Source: Cytophagales bacterium (GTDB lineage: Bacteria; Bacteroidota; Bacteroidia; Cytophagales; Cyclobacteriaceae). From it: a DNA stretch of 47,393 bases. The DNA lies in assembly GCA_025358885.1 (NCBI GenBank), contig JANYHW010000212.1, forward strand, positions 1 through 47,393, written 5' to 3'. Both the position numbers and the translations under genes were made by a program. Shown here one piece after another: positions 16,126 through 24,703 of the stretch. The first letter of the stretch is position 1; every line of letters starts with the position of its first letter. The notes beneath the pieces were generated by a model. That model made no database searches. It was not told the origin of the DNA and saw nothing but the letters and a program-made list of their open reading frames with translations.

Positions 16126-17691
16126 TTACCGGTCGCCACCCATGATATTTTGGTGTACCTGGTCGCTCTCCTGATAATCATTCAACCTGTACACCAAAAA
16201 GTATCGCGCAACTTCACCTCCACGTGCTACAGAAAAAGTATGCAGTAGGTCCACTGAACCAAAGTGCTGCAAATAAGTCTCCTCCATATTTACGCCATAA
16301 TTGCTCGGGATCACGCACAAGGCACTGTCACCCTTAAGTAAATTCCGGCGGGATTTATTCAGCCAATAGTATTGATGAAGGTCGGTGAGGTCTCCCACCC
16401 CGATCAAATCGATACGAAGAGGCCTTGCAACATAATAATCCAGGTGCGCGGCTGGAAACCATTTGTGCGACACCATCCGGATATCAGTTGAAATATTGTG
16501 GTTGCTTTTTTGTTCAGTCAACCAGGGTTTGAATTCGGCAGCAAATGCCTGCCAGCCATACATGTCCAGGGTAAAATCATCTTCACCATAACGTGCGATA
16601 TTTTTGTTTCCGATCGTTCCCGGATACAATTGGATGATCATTGTTGCAGCAGTCAACGAAACAACTACCAAAGACATGCTTGCCTTAAGTACACCCAGAA
16701 CAAAAATGTCATTCTTGATTTTTTCATCCAGAAAGGCAGCGGCGAGAAAGGCAAGCGTCATGAACCCCGGTCCGCTCCAGTGCGGCAGCATGGGATTGAA
16801 CAATGACATTGCAGAGACAACCGCTATCATAGGTAGCCCATTCAGCATGATAAATCGTGTTGCCCTAAGATCAAGGAAATTCATGGACCTGAATTTCCAG
16901 CAAGCAATACACAGCAACACCACATTGATGGGATTGTTATACAGAATTTGTCCGCCAAGGGCCTGCAGAAATGAATCGAAGTGAATCATTGATTCCTGAA
17001 CTGCCACCCTTTCACTGTGAAACCGGTAAGTGATGAAATCGTTTTCAAGGTTCCAGAACAGTATTGGACTCATCACCACCATGGCAAGAATTGCTGATAG
17101 ATAAAGTCCATAATCTTTTAGAAGCCTTGGCGAGAAGAACAAGATGTACAAGCCAAACCCAAACCAGAGAAAGATGCCGTGCACCTTACATAACACACAT
17201 ATGCCGGTAAGGAGACCAAATACCAACCATTGGAGAAGCGGAACATTCATTCCGGAATCTGCCCGGAAAATAATCTTATACATGACCCAAAGAGACGCAA
17301 GCCAAAAGACCACTTGAGGACTGTCCGGGATAATAAAAGTACCCGCGATGATAGAGGTGTAGATGCTGGTATTGTAAAGCAGCGCGGCAAACCAGCCCGT
17401 GCGCTCATTCTTTAGTAGGGTGCCTAGTTGAAATGAGAGATAGGTTCCAAGACCCGCGCAAAATATGGCGCTGAGTCTTACAAAAAGTTCATTTGTCCAC
17501 AACAAATCAAAAGTAAACAACCTGATAAGCACCCCTACACCGGGTGGATGATCAAAGTAATTGGGCTGGAGATCGATGGCATACAGAAAATAATAGACCT
17601 CATCATTGCTCAGTTCCAGAACGCCTGCCACTATCATCCGAATCAGGGTCGTGATAAGAATCAGATAAAATACCCGAGTGGAAAGTTTCAC
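16126..17691 (-). CDS. GT39/ArnT-like membrane glycosyltransferase
   Basis: A 521-residue polytopic protein with about 10-11 hydrophobic segments and a soluble C-terminal periplasmic domain. The first periplasmic loop contains LSNDEVYYF and YFDHPPGVGVLIRLF, the acidic and HPP motifs of the PMT/ArnT (GT39/GT83) group that uses polyprenyl-phosphate sugars. Likely acceptors are lipid A, other glycolipids or proteins. The start codon is GTG at 17691. It lies upstream of, and overlaps the long reading frame of, the LpxR-like gene, which suggests a role in lipid A modification; the family alone does not fix the acceptor. Confidence 0.85.
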   Translation of the reverse strand: MKLSTRVFYLILITTLIRMIVAGVLELSNDEVYYFLYAIDLQPNYFDHPPGVGVLIRLFTFDLLWTNELFVRLSAIFCAGLGTYLSFQLGTLLKNERTGWFAALLYNTSIYTSIIAGTFIIPDSPQVVFWLASLWVMYKIIFRADSGMNVPLLQWLVFGLLTGICVLCKVHGIFLWFGFGLYILFFSPRLLKDYGLYLSAILAMVVMSPILFWNLENDFITYRFHSERVAVQESMIHFDSFLQALGGQILYNNPINVVLLCIACWKFRSMNFLDLRATRFIMLNGLPMIAVVSAMSLFNPMLPHWSGPGFMTLAFLAAAFLDEKIKNDIFVLGVLKASMSLVVVSLTAATMIIQLYPGTIGNKNIARYGEDDFTLDMYGWQAFAAEFKPWLTEQKSNHNISTDIRMVSHKWFPAAHLDYYVARPLRIDLIGVGDLTDLHQYYWLNKSRRNLLKGDSALCVIPSNYGVNMEETYLQHFGSVDLLHTFSVARGGEVARYFLVYRLNDYQESDQVHQNIMGGDR

Positions 17692-17717
17692 TTAATTTAT
17701 GCGTCGAAATAAGAATT

Positions 17718-17725
17718 CAAAGATA
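17718..17725 (-). promoter_or_regulatory. Candidate -7 element for the ArnT-like/LpxR operon
   Basis: On the minus strand TATCTTTG matches TAnnTTTG exactly, 26 bp before the GTG start at 17691. No TTG -33 box is visible at 17-23 bp. The rest of the divergent gap (17726-17868) holds a weaker plus-strand TATCTTTA at 17845-17852, 16 bp before the SUMF1-like gene. Confidence 0.45.
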
Positions 17726-17868
17726 TTGTAAATCGTTGAGTTATTTAGCCGTAGCGAAGGGATTCCATCTGAGAAGTCTGCACTCATCGCGCAGAGAAGT
17801 TCCACGCCATGAAAATATACCACCAAACATTTAACTCAAATCTCTATCTTTAGTGACTTCAAAAATTC

Positions 17869-18780
17869 ATGCGTCACCCATTCACAAATCTATTTTTTTT
17901 GTTTGCTTCATTTTCTGCGCTTTCACAGAATTTCAAAACCTACGATCAAAAGATCAACAACTCCATCACCTTTAAAATGGTTGCTCTGCCTGCTGGAGAA
18001 TTTCAAATCGGCAGCAAAAGTATCCTCGCTGATACGGATGAAGTCCCAGTGAAAGAAATTGAACTCTCCGCTTTCTGGATGGGTGAACATGAGGTGACGT
18101 TTGAAGAATGGGACCTCTATTTCAATGATGCCTCGCTACCGCAAAGTAAGACCATTGATGGCATCACCAGGGCTACACCTCAATACATAGACCTCACCTG
18201 GGGCATGGGCAGGGACGCAACCCATCCCGTCAACAGCTTGAGTCAGCAGGCGGCTATGATGTATTGCCAATGGCTTTATTCCAGGACAGGGTTCTTCTAT
18301 CGTTTGCCTACAGAACCGGAGTGGGAATATGCCTGCAAGTCGGGAAGCTCAAAGGATGGAGAGAGCCTGAAAGAGTATGGCTACTTCAAGGAAAATTCAG
18401 AGAGCAAGTTTCATCATGTGAAAGAGAAAAGACCAAACCAATGGGGCTTGTACGACATGTTGGGCAATCTGAGTGAATGGACTCTTGACCAGTATGATCC
18501 TGTCCGCTACGCCTCTATGGCACTCAAAGATCCCATGACCACACCAGCTGCAAAATATCCTCGGGTAGTTCGCGGCGGATCATACCTTGATGGGGCAAGT
18601 CAATTGCGGTGCAGCAACCGCATCCCCTCCGACGCCAAATGGAACCAACGCGACCCGCAAATTCCCAAGAGCCGGTGGTGGCTGACGGATGGCATGTTTG
18701 TAGGCTTTAGGGTGGTGAGGCCTCTTGTGCAACCGTCCAAAGAAGAGATTGAGAAATTTTACGGTCTTTACCTTAAATAA
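17869..18780 (+). CDS. Secreted SUMF1/FGE-fold protein without FGE cysteines
   Basis: A 303-residue protein with a signal peptide (MRHPFTNLFFLFASFSALSQ) and a full FGE-sulfatase (SUMF1) fold: MVALPAGEFQIGS, FWMGEHEVTFEEW, YRLPTEPEWEYACKSG, GLYDMLGNLSEWTLDQY, RVVRGGSYLDGASQLRCSNR and VGFRVVRP. Formylglycine-generating enzyme needs a copper-binding Cys pair shortly after the RGGSY motif; only one cysteine is present there and not in those positions, so sulfatase activation is unlikely. Such variants act in other oxidative or purely binding roles. It lies 103 bp upstream of the Tat-exported oxidoreductase. Confidence 0.88.
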   Translation: MRHPFTNLFFLFASFSALSQNFKTYDQKINNSITFKMVALPAGEFQIGSKSILADTDEVPVKEIELSAFWMGEHEVTFEEWDLYFNDASLPQSKTIDGITRATPQYIDLTWGMGRDATHPVNSLSQQAAMMYCQWLYSRTGFFYRLPTEPEWEYACKSGSSKDGESLKEYGYFKENSESKFHHVKEKRPNQWGLYDMLGNLSEWTLDQYDPVRYASMALKDPMTTPAAKYPRVVRGGSYLDGASQLRCSNRIPSDAKWNQRDPQIPKSRWWLTDGMFVGFRVVRPLVQPSKEEIEKFYGLYLK

Positions 18781-18883
18781 TAGTTAGGGCAGGTCTAATA
18801 ACTCATTGGACCAGATTCTAAATTCGTTAATCATTTACAATTACCAATTGATTCTTAACTTGTCCTATCAATCCAACACTATC

Positions 18884-20230
18884 ATGAAACCTTCTACTCC
18901 TACCCGCAGAGATTTTCTCCGAAAAACAACCTTAGCCGCAGGTTCATTGATGACCCTGCCACTGGTCACCGACGCAGGATATTTTCAGTCATCTGCCGAT
19001 GATTCGATCAAGATTGCACTCGTTGGATGTGGGGGCCGGGGGACTGGGGCAGCCATGCAAGCCCTGCTTACGAAACAAAATGTCAAACTGGTGGCCATGG
19101 CCGACGTTTTTCGCGACCGACTGGACGATTGCTACAAGGCGCTGACCTCAGATGATATTTCTGAGTGGTCTGGCAGCAAGGGAAACCTAAAGGACCGGAT
19201 ACTTGTGAAAGAAGAAAATAAATTTGTCGGGTTTGATGCTTACAGGAAGGCCATGCAGTTGGCGGATGTCGTCATCCTCACCACTCCTCCCGGCTTTCGC
19301 CCCATTCATTTCGAAGAAGCCGTCAAGCTGGGCAAACATGTCTTTATGGAAAAACCCCTCGCAACCGATCCTGCCGGCATCAAACGAATCCTGGATGCAG
19401 CAGAAATTGCGAAGCAGAAAAAACTAAATGTGGTGGTTGGCTTGCAACGTCACTATCAAAACTCCTATCGCGAACTGTACAAGCGCCTCAAAGATGGCAT
19501 GATCGGCGACATCGTATCCTCCCAGGCATGGTGGAACAGCGATGGCGTATGGGTAAACCTCAGAAAACCCAATATGACGGAAATGGAATACCAATTGCGC
19601 AACTGGTACTATTTCAATTGGATTTGCGGAGACCACATCGTAGAACAACACATCCATAACATCGATGTGATTAACTGGTTCAAGGGCGGATATCCTGTCA
19701 AGGCGCAAGGCATGGGTGGCAGGGAGGTGCGCAAAGGAAAAGACTTTGGTGAAATTTTTGACCACCATTATGTAGAGTTTCAGTATGCCGACGGCAGCAT
19801 CCTCAACAGTCAGTGCCGTCACATCAAAGGCACCATGAGCAAAGTGGATGAACAGCTCGTGGGCACCAAAGGCACAATCTATTGCGGCGATATGAACATC
19901 CGCGGTCGCGACGGAAAAGTTATGTACCAGTTCGACAAGGAAAAAGAAAACAATCCATACCAAACCGAACACGATGAACTCTTTGAGACCATCGCACGGA
20001 GTGAATATAAATTTGCTGATGCAGACAATGGCGCACGGAGCACGATGACGGCCATCCTTGGAAGAATGGCCACATATTCGGGCCAGGTGCTGGAGTTTGA
20101 AAAGACAATGAACTCGGGAATTTCTCTTCAGCCAGCTCGTTATGCGTGGGATGCGGATATGCCGTCCAAGCCCGACGCAAATGGGTTGTACGCAATCGCT
20201 GTGCCGGGAATGACAAAGTACTTTTCATAG
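18884..20230 (+). CDS. Tat-exported Gfo/Idh/MocA family oxidoreductase
   Basis: A 448-residue protein beginning with a twin-arginine signal (TRRDFLRKTTLAAGSLMTLP). The Rossmann motif KIALVGCGGRGTGAA binds NAD(P), and EKPLATDPAG is the conserved EKP motif of the family. The C-terminal domain has the substrate-site pattern ICGDHIVEQHIHNIDVINW. Periplasmic Gfo/Idh/MocA enzymes in Bacteroidota act on sugars, often oxidising or hydrolysing glycosides through a 3-keto intermediate with tightly bound cofactor. ATG 18884 was chosen because the Tat signal starts there; an upstream TTG at 18806 adds 26 residues that do not fit. An AraC gene follows after 17 bp. Confidence 0.92.
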   Translation: MKPSTPTRRDFLRKTTLAAGSLMTLPLVTDAGYFQSSADDSIKIALVGCGGRGTGAAMQALLTKQNVKLVAMADVFRDRLDDCYKALTSDDISEWSGSKGNLKDRILVKEENKFVGFDAYRKAMQLADVVILTTPPGFRPIHFEEAVKLGKHVFMEKPLATDPAGIKRILDAAEIAKQKKLNVVVGLQRHYQNSYRELYKRLKDGMIGDIVSSQAWWNSDGVWVNLRKPNMTEMEYQLRNWYYFNWICGDHIVEQHIHNIDVINWFKGGYPVKAQGMGGREVRKGKDFGEIFDHHYVEFQYADGSILNSQCRHIKGTMSKVDEQLVGTKGTIYCGDMNIRGRDGKVMYQFDKEKENNPYQTEHDELFETIARSEYKFADADNGARSTMTAILGRMATYSGQVLEFEKTMNSGISLQPARYAWDADMPSKPDANGLYAIAVPGMTKYFS

Positions 20231-20247
20231 CCATCAGCGGGTATTCC

Positions 20248-20700
20248 ATGGTAGAATTCGTCTATCCAAAAGTGTACTTGTATCGCCGCATCGTGCAGGC
20301 CAAGCTATATATGGACCAGCATTACATGGAGCCAATTGACCTTAACAACATTGCCGACGAAGCCTTGTTTTCGAAATTTCACTTTATCCGGCTCTTCAAG
20401 AAATCATACGGGAAAACACCTCATCAATACCTGACTGCCGTTCGACTCGAGAAGGCTAAGTTGCTGCTGCAAACGGGGGCTAGCGTGATCGAAGTTTGTT
20501 TCTCCATTGGCTTTGAAAGCATCAGCTCATTCACCGGTCTCTTCAAAACCACTCTGGGTGTGACACCCTCGGCATACCGGCTACAGCAAACACGAATTTT
20601 AGAGGAAGTCCAGGCGGTCCCGCTGAAATTTGTCCCAAATTGTTTTGCAGAAGCAAAAGGCTGGACAAAAAAGAGCAATTTTCAAGAAGCGCACATCTGA
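20248..20700 (+). CDS. Short AraC-family transcriptional regulator
   Basis: A 150-residue protein that is essentially one AraC DNA-binding domain with two helix-turn-helix motifs (DLNNIADEALFSKFHFIRLF; VIEVCFSIGFESISSFTGLF) ending in the family signature TLGVTPSAYR. There is no separate ligand-binding domain, only ~20 N-terminal residues and a ~35-residue tail. ATG 20248 was chosen; the open frame extends back to 20146 inside the oxidoreductase gene. It probably regulates this small cluster or responds through a partner. Confidence 0.85.
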   Translation: MVEFVYPKVYLYRRIVQAKLYMDQHYMEPIDLNNIADEALFSKFHFIRLFKKSYGKTPHQYLTAVRLEKAKLLLQTGASVIEVCFSIGFESISSFTGLFKTTLGVTPSAYRLQQTRILEEVQAVPLKFVPNCFAEAKGWTKKSNFQEAHI

Positions 20701-20735
20701 ATGTAAGGGTAGATTTACTTCAGAAACAAAACGCC

Positions 20736-21146
20736 ATGATCAATAAACTATCACACGTAAGTGTGTTCGTCCTCGACCAGGACAGCGCATTCAATTTCTA
20801 TGTTAACAAGTTAGGTTTCAGAGTTCATACCGATGCCCCCATGGGACCTGGCACGCGCTGGCTAACGGTTTGTCCACCACACCAGCCGGAGTTGGAAATC
20901 AGTCTGATGCCCATTGCAGAAGGAATGATGTTCACAAAAGAAAGTGCAGAACAAATGCGCACCCTCGTCAGGCAGGGAACATTTGGATTTGGAGTATTTG
21001 AATGCGCTGATATCTATGCAACTTATGAAGAACTGAAATCCAAGGGAGTGGAGTTCAAAAAGGAACCGAAAAAAGAATTCTACGGAATCGAAGCCCTTTT
21101 TAAGGATGATTCCGGAAATTGGTTTTCATTGGGACAAAAACCTTAA
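20736..21146 (+). CDS. VOC-family glyoxalase/dioxygenase-like protein
   Basis: A 136-residue VOC protein: LSHVSVFVLDQDSAFNFYVNKLGFRV is a classic first module, and a second module ends with YGIEALFKDDSGNWFSLGQ. A possible metal triad is His7, an acidic residue in PELEISLMP and Glu in the GIEA strand. Function may be glyoxalase-like, resistance or isomerase; the substrate is unknown. ATG 20736 is chosen because the fold starts there. It follows the AraC gene by 35 bp and precedes the DUF1801/YdeI gene by 4 bp. Confidence 0.85.
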   Translation: MINKLSHVSVFVLDQDSAFNFYVNKLGFRVHTDAPMGPGTRWLTVCPPHQPELEISLMPIAEGMMFTKESAEQMRTLVRQGTFGFGVFECADIYATYEELKSKGVEFKKEPKKEFYGIEALFKDDSGNWFSLGQKP

Positions 21147-21150
21147 TCCT

Positions 21151-21768
21151 ATGGGCACCAAAGACAAGAGAACCGATGTTTATATTCAAAAGTCGGAGGA
21201 CTTCGCAAAGCCGATTCTGAAGCACCTTCGCTCGCTGGTCCATGAGGCCTGCCCCGAGGTGAAAGAGACGTGGAAGTGGAGTTTCCCCCACTTTGATCAT
21301 CACGGCCTCATGTGCAGCATGGCAGCATTCAAGAATCATTGCTCCTTTGGATTCTGGAAAGCCAAACTCATGGATGACTATGACAAGCTCCTGTCAGCCA
21401 ATAACAAAACGGCCATGGGGCATTTTGGACAACTGACAAGCTTAAAGGAGCTCCCCTCAGATAAAATTCTCCTTCAATATATTCACGAGGCCGCCCGGTT
21501 GAACAAAGAAGGTGTTAAGGTGATGCGTAAACCCTTGTCGTCCATCCGGAAGGCACTCACTGTCCCCGCCGATCTCAAGAAAGCCTTGTTACAAAATGCA
21601 TCGGCACGCCAAACTTTTGACGGATTCAGCTACACCAACAAAAAAGAATACCTGGATTGGGTCACTGAGGCCAAAACCGACGCTACACGGCAGAAACGAC
21701 TTGCCACGACCATTGAATGGCCAAAGGAAGGAAAAATCAGGAATTGGAAATATGCCCAGGGTCGATAG
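21151..21768 (+). CDS. DUF1801 plus YdeI/OmpD-associated domain protein
   Basis: A 205-residue protein with two domains. Residues ~8-100 match DUF1801 (DFAKPILKHLRSLVHEACPE; CSMAAFKNHCSFGFW), and residues ~140-205 match the YdeI/OmpD-associated C-terminal domain (VPADLKKALLQNASARQTFD; TRQKRLATTIEWPKEGKIRNW). Both are widespread small-protein families with no established reaction; YdeI has been tied to stress and bacteriocin protection. ATG 21151 lies 4 bp after the VOC stop, so the two are translationally close. Confidence 0.82.
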   Translation: MGTKDKRTDVYIQKSEDFAKPILKHLRSLVHEACPEVKETWKWSFPHFDHHGLMCSMAAFKNHCSFGFWKAKLMDDYDKLLSANNKTAMGHFGQLTSLKELPSDKILLQYIHEAARLNKEGVKVMRKPLSSIRKALTVPADLKKALLQNASARQTFDGFSYTNKKEYLDWVTEAKTDATRQKRLATTIEWPKEGKIRNWKYAQGR

Positions 21769-21885
21769 TCGTTGTAGATACTCACTCTTCGTGACATATG
21801 ACCGACACTTCCCGATAGCGATACAGACCAGCAACGCTCAACGAATCTCACAAAACTTTCTGATCTTGCGATCAAATCGGTCCGC

Positions 21886-22668
21886 TTGAGATTCATTAAT
21901 TCCGTGTTGTCAAAGCTCTACGTAGCCTGGGTATTGTTTGTTTTCACCTTCTTCATGATCCTGTACCTCCCGGGCATCCTGTTGCCTTTTATGATTGGCG
22001 AACAATATGGAACGATCGGTTACCAGTTCTTGAAACTCTGGTCCTGGACGTTCAGCAAGCTGAATTTCATCCCCTACGAGATCAAGGGAAAGGAAAACAT
22101 TCATCCGGGGAAAGCCTATATCTACATCAGCAACCATACTTCCTATCTCGATATCCCAGGCGTTTGCCTGACGGTGCCCACGCAAATCCGTCCTTTGGCA
22201 AAAAAAGAATTGAAGAATATTCCTGTTTTCGGATGGATCGTAAAAAATGCGGCCATCATCGTGGACCGCTCAAGCAATGAGAGTCGTAGAAAAAGCATGG
22301 ATTATCTGAAAGATGTTCTCAAGCGTGGAATTTCCATTTTGATTTTCCCGGAGGGGACGCAGAACAGGTCGCAAGAGTCGTTGCAACCATTCTATGACGG
22401 CGCCTTCCGGATTGCCATTGAGACCCAGCAACCGATCGTGCCGATGGCAATCCTCGGTGCAGGCAAACTCATGCCTCCAAAAGAGTTCGTCATTAGGCCC
22501 GGAAGAATTAACATTGTTGTAATGAAAGAAATCGCCACCGAAGGAATGAAACTCGCAGACTTGCCGGCTTTGAAGGAAAAAGTAATTAAACTCATTTCAC
22601 ATGAAATTCAGACCTATTCCCGGCCACACAGCGAAGGACTGGTAGCCCATGAGGGAATAAAATCATGA
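21886..22668 (+). CDS. 1-acyl-sn-glycerol-3-phosphate acyltransferase (PlsC family)
   Basis: A 260-residue membrane-associated acyltransferase. The N-terminus has a membrane helix (LYVAWVLFVFTFFMILYLPG). Catalytic motif I is NHTSYLD (H-x4-D) and motif III is FPEGTQNRS; the substrate-binding VDRSSNESRR stretch lies between them. PlsC converts lysophosphatidic acid to phosphatidic acid in phospholipid synthesis. The start is a TTG at 21886. It overlaps crcB by four bases (ATGA), indicating coupled translation. The gap 21769-21885 shows no feature. Confidence 0.88.
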   Translation: MRFINSVLSKLYVAWVLFVFTFFMILYLPGILLPFMIGEQYGTIGYQFLKLWSWTFSKLNFIPYEIKGKENIHPGKAYIYISNHTSYLDIPGVCLTVPTQIRPLAKKELKNIPVFGWIVKNAAIIVDRSSNESRRKSMDYLKDVLKRGISILIFPEGTQNRSQESLQPFYDGAFRIAIETQQPIVPMAILGAGKLMPPKEFVIRPGRINIVVMKEIATEGMKLADLPALKEKVIKLISHEIQTYSRPHSEGLVAHEGIKS

Positions 22669-23039
22669 AATCTCTGCTTTTGGTTTTTCTGGGTGGGGGA
22701 CTCGGCAGTGTCGTCAGATTCTCACTCGGTAAATGGGTCAACGCCCTTCATTCCCATCATTTTCCCTGGGGGACGCTCGTAGTGAATGTTATAGCCTGCC
22801 TTGCATTGGGATTGATTGTGGGTCTCGCCGATCACAAGCAAATCATTTCTCCTTCGGCACGATTATTCTGGACGGTTGGATTCTGCGGCGGGTTCAGTAC
22901 TTTTTCAACCTTCAGCAATGAAACATTGGTGCTGATCCAGGGAGGATTTACTATATCGGTTATTCTCTACATAACTTTCAGTTTACTCCTTTGCGTTGCC
23001 GCAACGTTTGGTGGACTTTACATGGGCGAGAATCTCTAA
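22665..23039 (+). CDS. crcB: Fluoride channel CrcB/FluC
   Basis: A 124-residue protein with four transmembrane helices and the FluC signatures GGGLGSVVRF, FPWGTLVVNV and GFCGGFSTFSTFSNE, whose Phe and Ser/Thr residues line the fluoride path. It is a full-length single subunit that forms a dual-topology dimer and exports fluoride. It overlaps plsC by 4 bp. No fluoride riboswitch is present in front of it because the upstream sequence is coding, so expression appears tied to the plsC transcript. Confidence 0.95.
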   Translation: MKSLLLVFLGGGLGSVVRFSLGKWVNALHSHHFPWGTLVVNVIACLALGLIVGLADHKQIISPSARLFWTVGFCGGFSTFSTFSNETLVLIQGGFTISVILYITFSLLLCVAATFGGLYMGENL

Positions 23040-23046
23040 AACAAAA

Positions 23047-23072
23047 ACGGAGAGGGACCCCTCCCCCTCCGT
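23047..23072. terminator. Terminator between crcB and the haloperoxidase gene
   Basis: Stem ACGGAG-A-GGGA (23047-23057) pairs with TCCC-C-CTCCGT (23062-23072), with one A/C mismatch and a CCCC loop. On the minus strand it is followed by TTTTTGTTTT, a good T-tract, so it mainly ends the haloperoxidase transcript; it may also stop crcB read-through. Confidence 0.75.
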
Positions 23073-23137
23073 TACCCAATTAATATAAACACGTAACTAA
23101 AACCTGACCGCTCTGTATACGGTCATGAATTTCTTTT

Positions 23138-24688
23138 TTAATTGCCGGCGCCATCACCCGTACCAAATGTCACAGTATAGGATCCAATGCGTTGTCCATG
23201 ACTCAAGCCCATATCAATATCGGCCCGGTAGTGAATAGCTCCATATAATCTTGATATAGATGCCTCCCTGGCCTGATCATCGAAGTAACTGGCGTTAGCT
23301 GGAAACAAATATCCCAATACCGTAGACGCGGCTCCCGAAAATGTTGAATGGCCGGAGGTATAGGATGGAAAGTTTGGGATACCCGTGGTTGTCCTGATGG
23401 AGGCGTCTATTTGTGATGGGCGCGGATTGAAATAGAAATATTTAGTCTCCCAGCATCCCACAGCTGCATCATGAAGGGCCATGTTCAGCAAGGCATACGC
23501 CCGCGCCGCACGCACCTCACTGAAATTGGCATCTCTGATATATTCTGCTGCAATATCGTTCCAGTGTCCCGGAGGTGTATAGGTTCCTGCGCCATCCGCC
23601 CATTTATGCACAATTGCAATCTGTTCCCTAGTCGGACTGGTTGCATAAGATTTTACTTCATTCGCCTGGTTCTTCATCTCGGCCGAAGAAGTCGAAGGAG
23701 GAGACAGCGGACGCTCGCTCACAATTTGCACCGGCGTCATCATCCATGCTTTTACCTGGCCGAAGAATGGAAGCATGGGAGGTCTGGGTGGTGAGTCGAG
23801 GCTGACCCAGGGTGTCTCACCTTTGGCCGCCGTGTTGTCTGCCAATTGCTGCCATTGCGCTTTCGTGCCAATCGCATTTTTCATTCCATCTCCACCGGCC
23901 CTGGTAATAAACAGGGCAGCTATAGACTTACCCAAAGCAAGTCCTGCAGAAATATCTGTACTCGATGCCTTACCCGACCACAAGGCCGCGTTGCGTTGCT
24001 CGGCTGCCTTCAACGTAATCTCTTCAACGGCTGCAGGAAAAAGTGATTTCAATAATTCAGCCGTCACACCAGACATCACCGCATCCTCGGATGGATAGGC
24101 AGGCAAGTCAGTTTTTGGTACGAGTGCCTGCACACCAGGATCGTTGGTATACGGTGCCGGACGATTGTATTGATATTTGAAGTACCAGGCGGCCTTCATC
24201 GCATCATATTGTGCTACACTCACGTAGCTGTATGCCCGTGCCGCATAAGGAGGATTGGAAAATGGAAATTGCGGATCCGCAAATAGATTCTCCGCATCCG
24301 GGAAAACGTAAGATCCATCATCACGAGGCGCAGGGGGAAGGTTATACCGTGCTACCAGTTCACGAAGGATCGCATTCCAACGGAGGATCCCGCCTCCACT
24401 CCAATATTTGATTGAGGCTTTTTGAGTTGAGTTCAATTTGCTTTGTGCGTCTTTGATTGCAGCAAGTTCAGTGACATACGAAGGATCCGATATCGGCAGG
24501 GGTGCTGCCAACGGTACCTGTGTAGTGCTCGTCATAAAGACCATCTTCCAGGTGCCTGCAGTGGCGTCTACCTTGGAAGGCTGAAGTGGCTTGAGGCTTT
24601 CATTGATCGCCACATCTTTATTGCAACCACTCACCATGGCGAATAAGGTGATCAGGGTAAGGATGGTATAAATTTTCATGTTCTTCAT
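23138..24688 (-). CDS. Vanadium-dependent haloperoxidase / PAP2-like lipoprotein
   Basis: A 516-residue protein with a lipoprotein signal (FAMVSGCNKD), mature from Cys22. The all-helical C-terminal half holds the vanadate/phosphate site shared by vanadium haloperoxidases and type 2 acid phosphatases: K-x6-RP in TKYFYFNPRPSQ, the SGH motif in PSYTSGHSTFSG, and SRLYGAIHYRADIDMG. The length and two-part layout favour the haloperoxidase superfamily, but phosphatase activity cannot be excluded. It starts 15 bp after the outer-membrane barrel gene, so the two form an operon; an in-frame ATG at 24679 is an alternative start. Confidence 0.88.
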   Translation of the reverse strand: MKNMKIYTILTLITLFAMVSGCNKDVAINESLKPLQPSKVDATAGTWKMVFMTSTTQVPLAAPLPISDPSYVTELAAIKDAQSKLNSTQKASIKYWSGGGILRWNAILRELVARYNLPPAPRDDGSYVFPDAENLFADPQFPFSNPPYAARAYSYVSVAQYDAMKAAWYFKYQYNRPAPYTNDPGVQALVPKTDLPAYPSEDAVMSGVTAELLKSLFPAAVEEITLKAAEQRNAALWSGKASSTDISAGLALGKSIAALFITRAGGDGMKNAIGTKAQWQQLADNTAAKGETPWVSLDSPPRPPMLPFFGQVKAWMMTPVQIVSERPLSPPSTSSAEMKNQANEVKSYATSPTREQIAIVHKWADGAGTYTPPGHWNDIAAEYIRDANFSEVRAARAYALLNMALHDAAVGCWETKYFYFNPRPSQIDASIRTTTGIPNFPSYTSGHSTFSGAASTVLGYLFPANASYFDDQAREASISRLYGAIHYRADIDMGLSHGQRIGSYTVTFGTGDGAGN

Positions 24689-24703
24689 CGCTAAAAAAGT
24701 TTA

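Noticed and set aside
1-18780. Sulfatase at the left edge and SUMF1-like protein at 17869 as an enzyme and its activator
   Set aside because: The SUMF1-like protein lacks the FGE copper cysteine pair and is exported, and the genes are 17 kb apart.
22600-22665. Fluoride riboswitch in front of crcB
   Set aside because: The region is the coding end of the acyltransferase gene, which overlaps crcB by 4 bp, and no riboswitch-like structure is visible.
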